A stretch of 64,000 nucleotides of DNA, taken from NCBI GenBank assembly GCA_907165275.2, contig OU015652.1, forward strand, positions 2,061,001 to 2,125,000, in the 5' to 3' direction. The notes below the pieces were generated by a model. The model worked only from the letters and a program-made list of their open reading frames with translations. It did not search any database and was not told the origin of the DNA. Positions 57,521-64,000 of this stretch are shown piece by piece. This stretch comes from Zygaena filipendulae. Lineage: Eukaryota; Arthropoda; Insecta; Lepidoptera; Zygaenidae. Positions within the stretch are counted from its first letter, which is position 1. Each line of letters starts with the position of its first letter. The position numbers and the translations under genes were made by a program.

Positions 57521-57676
57521 ACGTCCAATCCGCAAATCGTCCAATTTGAAAATCGTCCAATTAGCAATTGGTCCAATTCACAAATGGTTCAATCGTCCAG
57601 TTCGAAAACAGTTCATTCCGGCAATTTGCAAATCGTCCAATTCGCAATCGGTCCAGTTAGCAATTGGTCCAATTTG
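57521..57676. repeat. tandem repeat of 'gtccaattcgcaaat', site 2
   Basis: About ten diverged units ('gtccaatttgaaaatc', 'gtccaattagcaattg', 'gtccaattcgcaatcg') end 92 bp before the coiled-coil exon. They are related to the array at 54471-54540. Confidence 0.75.
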
Positions 57677-57768
57677 TACCTAATTTGATTTTTTATATTT
57701 AAACTAGATTTGAATTTAAAAATGGAAGTGTTACCTATTTATCATCTATTTTATTTTGTCTGTGGCAG

Positions 57769-57905
57769 CGCGAGGGTGCGGCGCGCAGCGATGCGGAGCG
57801 CGAGCGGCGGGCGCGCGGCGACTGGGAGGCGCGCGCTCGCGCGGCCGAAGCGGACGCGGCGCGGCTCGCCGGCAAGCTGCACGCCGCGCAGCGGGAGATC
57901 ACCAG
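57769..57905 (+). CDS. isolated internal exon of a coiled-coil protein
   Basis: Acceptor 'ttttgtctgtggcag' and donor 'accag|gtgaga' frame 137 nt that read open from the first base: REGAARSDAERE, then RARGDWEARARAAEADAARL, then AGKLHAAQREIT. The exon begins in phase 0 and ends with two bases of a codon. The peptide is extremely rich in A, R and E with helix-favouring residues throughout, as in long coiled coils. About four-fifths of the bases are G or C, against an AT-rich background, and most third positions are G or C. The parent gene is not identified; cytoskeletal or centrosomal coiled-coil proteins are typical hosts. No partner exons could be found in the window, so its introns are long. 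The ATG-initiated frame over it (57710-58087) is an artefact. Confidence 0.6.
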
Positions 57906-57933
57906 GTGAGAGGGCGTTTAGCTACTACTTACT

Positions 57934-57985
57934 ACTAGCTGTGCCCCGCGGTTTCATCCGCGTGTATTTTGGAATTAGCTACTTG
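57934..57985 (+). mobile_element. SINE-like repeat, head fragment beside the splice donor
   Basis: 'actagctgtgccccgcgg' and 'tttcatccgcgtgtatttt' begin only 28 bp after the exon's splice donor, then break off into a MITE F copy. Confidence 0.7.
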
Positions 57986-58288
57986 ACAAAAATTAGACTA
58001 GAGAAGTGTAGACTAGTAAAAAATATTGGACACATATTTTTTTCTTTTTTTACATATTCAAAAAATTACGGCAATACATTGAGCTGAAATTTCGCGTGAC
58101 GTCACAACCCAGTGCAGTTTGTATGGGGCTTATACTAAATATTGACATCACAAGTCCCCCACCCTAAACTTTAATGCGCTTTATCTATATGTTTATTTTC
58201 ATTAATTTGAAAAAGCAAAAAATACGTGTCTATTTTTTGTTTTCTAACTGATGGACTAATTAGAATTTTGATTTTCATATACCCTGGA
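57986..58288 (+). mobile_element. MITE family F, copy 4
   Basis: 'aatattggacacatattttt', GTGACGTCAC at 58096-58105, 'cagtttgtatggggcttat', then 'aaaaatacgtgtctattttt' and 'actgatggactaattagaat'. The second CRE-like site is mutated to 'tgacatcac'. Confidence 0.7.
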
Positions 58289-58523
58289 GGGAATAGCCAA
58301 TTCCCGCAGGAACTATTTTTTTTTCTAAAACAAAAGTAGCCTAAGTTACTCCTTATAAAATCAGATGATAAGGAGATACATAGAAATCTCGCGTCACAAC
58401 TCACAGTGTTTGTTATCGAACTCCTCCGCGCCTTGACCGATTTATTTTACAAAATTTTACGTTGGAGTTCCTGATGAGGGTATTCCTAAACTAACACGGG
58501 TGAAACCGCGAGGCACAGCTAGT
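58289..58523. mobile_element. SINE fragments, mixed orientation
   Basis: 'aattcccgcaggaactattt' and 'agcctaagttactcctta' (+) belong to the extended SINE variant. 'acacgggtgaaaccgcgag' then 'gcacagctagtatt' (-) is the head of another copy ending at 58523. Confidence 0.6.
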
Positions 58524-58674
58524 ATTATATACTAACACCTACAACTAGCTGTTCGTCCATAGTTTCACCTAAAAGGGTGAGAAACGTGTGAAAACGCTGG
58601 AAGAACGGTTAATAATATATCCTATCGGGTTATATCCGTCAAGCCTGGTCAGAATCTTCTATCTTATTTTTGCA
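58524..58674 (+). mobile_element. SINE-like fragment, strongly diverged
   Basis: 'aactagctgttcgtccatag' followed by 'tttcacctaaaaggg' begins like the family. The remainder cannot be aligned by eye. Confidence 0.4.
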
Positions 58675-58850
58675 TACAGCTGTCCCCCGCGGATTCAGCT
58701 GCGGTGGTTTGGAGTTCTCGCAGGAGTTTCGGGATAAAGAGTACCCTATGTTTAAGGCAACTGGCTTCCTATTAGTGAAAGAATTTCAAATATCGGTTCA
58801 GTGTATCCTAAGCTTGCCCCCTGCAACGTTACAAATTCACATACAATAGG
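58675..58850 (+). mobile_element. SINE-like repeat, '3461' subtype
   Basis: 'acagctgtcccccgcggat', 'ggagttctcgcaggagtttc', 'agagtaccctatgtttaagg', and the 'ctattagtgaaagaatttc' box shared with the copy at 3461-3664. Confidence 0.7.
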
Positions 58851-60254
58851 TACTTTGCCTCTACGTAATATGTACTATATGGTGTGTAATATTAATATAA
58901 ATATCTCGAATATACCTGTTATGTATAAACTCATCTCTTTATTGTCATTGTAACTCTACACCACATGTGACTGCTGTTATTATAAATGGTAAGTACCTAC
59001 TGTTTAAAAGATAATACCTATACAGATAAGGCCTTACACTTGTTTATTGAATTATATTGTAGGTAATCTATGTTACGCTGTTGCATTGTTTTTATGAATA
59101 AAAAAAATAATAAACAAAATAATATAATTATTACATGTATTGTGAATAGCGTCAAATAACGACGCGACTAATTCTTTCATTGAAAACCGATTGCCGTCCA
59201 ATGAGTCGGTATCAATTAAAATATCACCATTTCGAAAACAATCGAAGTGGAAATAGAGTGCGAGAAAGCCTTATATTAGGTTCGTTACAGGCTGCAGCCG
59301 GGCCGCAGACAACGAAATTTAACGAGCGCCGTAATCAGTAGCATCGGCAGTTATTTCCACGCGCTCTGTTGTGGAAATTAATGAAGCTATACCGATGTCG
59401 TATTTACGAATCGACGCCGTTTCCATAATCGATTGTTATGGTTTTCAATGTAATTTAATGGGCATTTAAAATACAATCGTTTTAATTAAAGTACAATACA
59501 ATAACTTAACTGTCTGAAAATAAGTATCACTATTCACCACATTTATATTACTGTCCGGAAATAAGGATCTAGGTAGGTGCAGTTTTGTGCTGCTGTTCGA
59601 ACTTCGAATGCTATTATTTTTTTTATTGTCATTAACTAACAATAACGTATATTTCCGAACTAATGTAGCGCTAGATGGCAGTTACAAGTTCAGTAATGAT
59701 CGAAGTTAGGAGTCCCAAATTTGAGTTCCAATTTCAAATTTAGCGTGCCGGTGTAATCGGGCCGGTGTCATTGGATGGCGATAAGCGTCCGTCCGATTGG
59801 TCGATGGGCCGTAACTTTGTTCCAAATACGAACTTTGGGATTTACGGCCTGAAAACCGTTATGGATTCGACCCAATTTTCCGGGGACCAGGCCGAATTGA
59901 AATTGGATTTTTTTTTTTCCCGACGCGCTATTTTGCATGAACATTTATAATTTAACGGCTTTCACTAAGTGCCGTAAAAAAATTCAATTTTCCTTCAACA
60001 CATACAGTAGGTCCTGTACCTATAATATCATAATAACTACTGGACAAATTTACATTTGCGATCTCCTAAAATAGCTCACCGACTAATCGAAAAAGTTTAC
60101 TTTAAATCTAACAAATACAAGAAATTCATGATTTATCGAATGCTGGAACATTTTATAAGAGTTTAGTATTAAATTTAGTAGGTACCTAAACTATAATATT
60201 GTATATTGGTGACATTAAATTACACCTATACAGAAACACCGCATAAACTATGGA
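58851..60254. other. non-coding, with GC-richer unique blocks
   Basis: 59155-59430 (cgttacaggctgcagccgg, acgagcgccgtaatcag) and 59690-59945 (gccggtgtaatcgggccgg, tttccggggaccaggccg) are unique and GC-richer. They are candidate conserved elements or intronic enhancers of the gene owning the exon at 57769. No exon is called. The 59765-59950 frame ends in a poly-T run and lacks splice sites. Confidence 0.3.
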
Positions 60255-60580
60255 TGTTAACAAATTTGAAAATCAAAATTTTAATTAGTCCGTCTTTTAG
60301 AAAATTAAAAATCATTAGACACGTATTTTTTTATTTTTCAAATAAATGAAAATACACAGAGATAAAACACATTAAAATTTAGGGTGGGGGCTCGTGACTT
60401 CACTTATCGCTATAAGCCGCCATACAAACTGCACTAGTTAGTGACGTCACGCGAAATTTCAACTCAATGTATCGCTGTTATTTTTTGATTAGGTACGTAA
60501 AAAAAGAAAAAATACGAGTCCAATATTTTTTATTAATCCACAAGAAGGACTAAAAAAAAATAGTCAAATAGCCTATTGTA
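60255..60580 (-). mobile_element. MITE family F, copy 5, full length
   Basis: Ends 'ttagtccgtcttttagaaaa' and 'cacaagaaggactaaaaaaa' are inverted. GTGACGTCAC lies at 60441-60450, with a mutated partner 'gtgacttcac' at about 60395-60404. 'cgccatacaaactgcac' lies between them. Confidence 0.75.
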
Positions 60581-61340
60581 GCTTCCATGATGGATTATAT
60601 GAGTGCAAATTGTTTGCTATTTTTATTTATATTTTCGTTTAGTTAAATACCAAATTTTATCAACCATAAAACATATCAGAAGTAAAATCGTGGAGCTCCT
60701 GATCTCTTTATAACTTTATTATTGCTTTAAAACGTAGCCATTATTCGTAATATCCTACTTAATTCCGTGAAATGAATTTGGGTAATGGAACCATCGATCC
60801 GTTAAGCGCCGAATGGATTCAGTGTCAATCACAAAATGCTGTGGGAATCGCCGCATCTGGCCTCAAGGGACGGAAATGTTTTCTTTTTATGAAGTTCACG
60901 TTTTTATAGAGAGAAGGAGAAAAATAGATTCGCTCCAGCGGATATTTTTCAGAGGGCACGATAAGAAGATTATGAGCGGACCGCTGTGTTGCCTTCTGAG
61001 AAAAAAAGAACTGTTTATACAATATACATAATATATTTGTGCATCGTTATTTTAAACGAAATACGATACTTACAATACGAGTACTAATTGCCGGGTTAAT
61101 CTGAACGATGCTCTGCTATTGGACTTGACGGGCAGAGAATGTAACTGAAATTAAGTCCGTCTATTGCACTAACAAATTTATATAAATAAACAAAGATCAA
61201 CTTTTACTTAGAAAAATTACCCGAAACTCAATATTTTAAAGATTTTTGAAATCTAAGTTATAAAAAAAAATATTAATACGTATATTTTGCTCCATCGTGA
61301 AGCCCAAAGGAAGTGGGTATGATTTATGATTACAGATAAT
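60581..61340. other. non-coding stretch
   Basis: 60800-61010 is GC-richer unique sequence (gtgggaatcgccgcatctgg, cgctccagcggat), open for about 70 codons on both strands without splice context. No gene is called. Confidence 0.35.
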
Positions 61341-61620
61341 ACTAGCTGTGCCCCGCGGTTTCACCCGCATGAGCTTCGAAATTCCCGCAGGCACAATTTT
61401 TTTCTAAAATAAAAGTAGCCTAAATTACTCCTAAGCTATCTGTGAAAATCCCGTTAAAATTGATTCAGCCGTTTCAGAGATTAACCGGAACAGACAGACA
61501 GATAGACAGACAGACCGACACACAAAGAAAATTTTTTTATTTTTTTTTTTAAATGTAAGTACCGTATATACTTTCATATGCATTCAGTGAAAAGCTGTTA
61601 ACTTGGGATTAAAAATCAAT
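61341..61620 (+). mobile_element. SINE variant with extended 3' end, reference copy
   Basis: 'actagctgtgccccgcgg' and 'tttcacccgcatgagcttcg' form the usual head. 'agtagcctaaattactccta' and 'gattcagccgtttcagagat' follow, then (gacagaca)n, poly-T and 'gtaccgtatatactttcata', 'gtgaaaagctgttaacttgg'. The 3' extension recurs at 42.7 and 44.2 kb, as if borrowed from a LINE 3' end. Confidence 0.7.
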
Positions 61621-61621
61621 T

Positions 61622-62011
61622 TTTCATTACTCATACTCGGAAAGTAGGTCTGAAGTTGCCTGGGAAGCGGGTTGAAAGTAACACTTTTCAGCCCTAGGGA
61701 GAATCACTTTCAACTGACAGCTGGATACTGCAGAAACTCAAGTTTTTTTTTATGTCATAGGGGGCATACTACTGGCCAGTAGCACACCTAATGGTTGATT
61801 TATGTAAAATAAAATTCACTCATTTTTTCTTTAGCTAATTCCTATTTTTATTTTGACTTTCCTTGCATTCGTAATGAAAAGCACAGTGTTATCCTCGGGA
61901 GAAAGACTTATTTAGTCCCGAGACGGGGTTTGGCGCCCGAGCGTAGCGAGGGCGCCAATAGATCGAGAGACTAAATAAGTTACTTTCACCCCTAGGACAA
62001 CAATGTACTAT
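61622..62011 (-). mobile_element. repeat D, copy 3, with GC hairpin
   Basis: This is the reverse complement of the units at 21 kb, with the hairpin (arms tttggcgccc and agggcgccaa) at 61929-61958. It is the most regular copy and shows the unit at about 390 bp. It directly follows the SINE. Confidence 0.75.
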
Positions 62012-62154
62012 TATTTAAATTTATGTTATATAGATAAAGATGTATAGCTCTGTAGTATCCCGTGTTTAGATCTAGATGTGCGATATTATAGTCATATGAA
62101 GATATTGAACTTTGTATTTCTAAGGAGCGTCCAGACAAAAATATTGTTTAGTAC
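62012..62154. other. non-coding
   Basis: Short AT-rich spacer between repeats. Confidence 0.4.
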
Positions 62155-62330
62155 ACCGGTCACGTAGCGGCCGGCTTGCGGTAGGCTCGGGTTCGAATCC
62201 CCGGCGCGACACTGCGTGCCCTTACCCTAACACTGAATCTATTTGTACGACTGTAATGCTCTCCGATCGATATAGTCTGAAGCGTTACCTTCATACTATG
62301 AAGCTGAAAAATAGGCTGAAAGTCGTAAAC
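62155..62330 (+). mobile_element. tRNA-derived SINE
   Basis: GGTTCGAATCC at 62190-62200 is a perfect pol III B box inside 'taggctcgggttcgaatccc'. The upstream half (cacgtagcggccggcttgcg) is weakly tRNA-like, and the body runs to about 'agtctgaagcgttaccttca'. It is not a complete tRNA cloverleaf. Confidence 0.55.
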
Positions 62331-62799
62331 ATACGAATCTCAATAGAAAGGTATTTTCTCGCAATACGTCTGGTGTTTATCAGTCATTTATTATAAAATA
62401 CTATTTTTTTTGTATTATATTTGTAGGTAATTTAAAATATTTTTTTTTCTTATTTTGGTTTCCTACGTGGATTTTGGTAAGTGATATCAGAAGAAGTTTA
62501 GTAACCTACTTTATCAATAAGGAAATATGAACATGTCTATGGAAATTCTTATGAAAACTACCCCCGATCCACCTTGCTTGGGTGAAACCACGAGCATCGA
62601 CTAGTATTACTTTAAAGATAAGCGCCTCCAGATACGTACGTATATTGCTTCCAATTTGGTTAAGTGTATAATCGTAGATTATTAGCTTTATACTATCGAA
62701 TGAATTGATGGTTATAATGCCTACGATTATGGTAACATAACGATCATTTGAACCATAATAAAATTCGACCGTATAACCGCCATGTATCAATTACCAATC
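62331..62799. other. non-coding, with a SINE head trace
   Basis: 'cttgcttgggtgaaaccacg' then 'agcatcgactagtatt' at 62570-62607 is a degraded head of a minus-strand SINE. Otherwise AT-rich. Confidence 0.4.
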
Positions 62800-62965
62800 G
62801 AACTCCGACCACAGTTCTATGATAGCGCCACGTCGCGCGTCGCGTCCATTCGCAAACGTGTCGCCCAATTAATATTCATGAGCCACTAATAGAGTATATC
62901 GATTTATCGATTCGCGAATCGAATAGACGCAATTCGTTTCGATATATCGCGGTATCGCGGTTACT
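62800..62965. promoter_or_regulatory. unique block with dense palindromic TCGA/ATCGAT motifs
   Basis: A perfect 16-bp palindrome TCGATTCGCGAATCGA lies at 62907-62922, next to 'tatatcgatttatcga' and 'tttcgatatatcgcggtatc'. ATCGAT/TATCGATA-like motifs are typical of insect DREF-type promoter sites. A regulatory role is only suggested by motif density. Confidence 0.25.
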
Positions 62966-63092
62966 GATTGGTGATATTGTTTCGTTGCTTTAAATGAAAC
63001 TATATAGGATTATATTATATTATTATTATATCTATTACAGCTGTGTTCGCGATTTTTTTCGTGTAGTAGTTACTATTTGCTAGAGTAACTTA

Positions 63093-63329
63093 CGGCCGCA
63101 CTCAGAGTCGACTTTAATGATTACTTAGTTAAGTATAGATTTTTAAAACAAAATTGCCGCAATCAGAGACGTCCAGTAAATTAATGTTAATTGGCATTTA
63201 ATGAGATGTAACTTAATTAGTTAAATGCCAATTAACATTAATTTATTAAGCTTGTCTGATTGCGGCAGTTTTGTTCTAAAAATCTATACTTAACTAAGTA
63301 ACCATTAAAGTCGAGTCTGAGTGCGGCGG
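63093..63329. mobile_element. foldback MITE family A, copy 2
   Basis: Nearly identical to 44947-45183, including the full-length inverted repeat. The left end reads 'cggccgcactcagagtcgac' and the right end 'gagtctgagtgcggcgg'. A few arm positions differ, so the copies are young but not identical. The flanks (ctta and ttag) do not prove a target duplication. Confidence 0.85.
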
Positions 63330-63507
63330 TTAGGTAGGTACATAATTTATCTATGTATGGTACATAATAAGTACATTGTAATTCTTTTTAAAGTTGGTTT
63401 TAAGTAATCTACGTTAATTCCATTGGGTAAATAGATGAATAATGTGAGTTTCATTTCAATTTCAACGGTGTGTTCTCGGTAGTTCAATTAACAGTTCAAT
63501 TTATAAT
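63330..63507. other. non-coding
   Basis: AT-rich spacer between two MITEs. Nothing recognised. Confidence 0.4.
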
Positions 63508-63745
63508 TGTACATAGATAAGCAATAGTGTGTTAACCCACATTGGAGGAATTTTGAGTAAATTTTGTTTTAAAATTATAGCGTCATTTTGTGACAAGATT
63601 TTTTTGTGTTCAACAATTTCTTAGTGTATTTAAACAATGTAAAGAGGTAAAAATAATAATTAAAAACGCCCTATAACTCTTATTATAGCGGTGTGTATCA
63701 ATAACTTCATTTTGTGGGTTAACATGTTATTTCTTATCTGCATCC
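63508..63745. mobile_element. MITE family B, copy 2
   Basis: 'agataagcaatagtgtgtta' at the left and 'aacatgttatttcttatct' at the right are the family's inverted ends. Orientation is opposite to copy 1 at 3007-3247. The interior (gcgtcattttgtgacaagat) aligns with copy 1 read backwards. Confidence 0.65.
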
Positions 63746-64000
63746 AATAGTACTACTGCAACTTTTCAGTTTCATACTAGGCCTACTGATAAGTACTCAA
63801 AAGTACTTATCAATTTTTACTTTTTGAGTTTCAACATAATGATATTATAGTTCTATTATATATTTGTTAGAAATGTCATACTTCCCAAAGGATTATTATT
63901 GGAATTTCATATCCATAAGTTTTATTTATTTCATAAACAGTCACACGTGCCTACAAGTGTACATATATAGGTAGGTACCTACCACCATCAAAGTTAACCC
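63746..64000. other. non-coding
   Basis: AT-rich to the window end. 'gataagtact-caaaagtact' forms a small direct repeat. No gene is seen. Confidence 0.4.

Noticed and set aside
57710..58087. 125- and 60-codon ATG-initiated frames over the GC-rich exon
   Set aside because: They ignore the strong splice acceptor and donor and run into SINE and MITE sequence. The exon reads cleanly in the third frame.
62161..62210. tRNA gene at the perfect B box
   Set aside because: There is no matching A box or acceptor stem. It is a SINE head.

Overview
The window looks like AT-rich, gene-poor nuclear DNA of a moth or butterfly (Lepidoptera). The strongest sign is a dispersed SINE-like repeat, present in about thirty full or partial copies in both orientations. 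Its core (tagctgt-cccc-GCGGTTTCACCCGCGG, then TTCCCGCGGGAATT, then a tail ending in ataatattag) is a type I know from lepidopteran genomes. tRNA-derived SINEs, non-LTR retrotransposon 3' tails and short inverted-repeat (MITE-like) elements fill much of the rest. The species cannot be named from the sequence.

Three protein-coding pieces can be supported. (1) 12375-14120 (+): a complete, uninterrupted SLC26/SulP sulfate-anion transporter of 581 aa, preceded by a plausible TATA box and initiator. (2) 22080-24169 (-): a five-exon gene for a 153-aa secreted Plus-C odorant-binding protein, assembled here from splice sites. All four introns are phase 0, and a polyadenylation signal lies 34 nt after the stop. 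(3) 57769-57905 (+): one very GC-rich internal exon of a charged, probably coiled-coil protein, whose other exons must lie outside the window or be too short to see. A broken reverse-transcriptase C-terminus is also visible near 53.8-54.0 kb (-).

Layout: 1-11 kb is non-coding with SINE clusters (2.8-4.0, 5.3-5.7, 7.7, 9.6 and 11.0 kb). 12.2-14.1 kb holds the transporter. 14-22 kb is non-coding, with a chained hairpin repeat at 21-21.9 kb. 22.1-24.2 kb holds the odorant-binding protein gene; its last intron contains a SINE split by a solo LTR. 24.4-25.2 kb is a local duplication. 25-52 kb is non-coding, with several MITE families, retroelement tails and a few GC-richer unique blocks that could be regulatory. 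52-64 kb is repeat-dense, with four of the five copies of a TGACGTCA-bearing MITE family clustered around the isolated coiled-coil exon. The ends of the window carry two copies of one MITE family.

Nothing links the three genes functionally: one is a membrane anion transporter, one a secreted ligand carrier and one an intracellular coiled-coil fragment. I found no CRISPR array, operon or prokaryotic-style system. The most novel material is the reconstructed odorant-binding protein gene and the repeat biology (nested insertions, a hairpin element arranged head to tail, a CRE-site-carrying MITE cluster).
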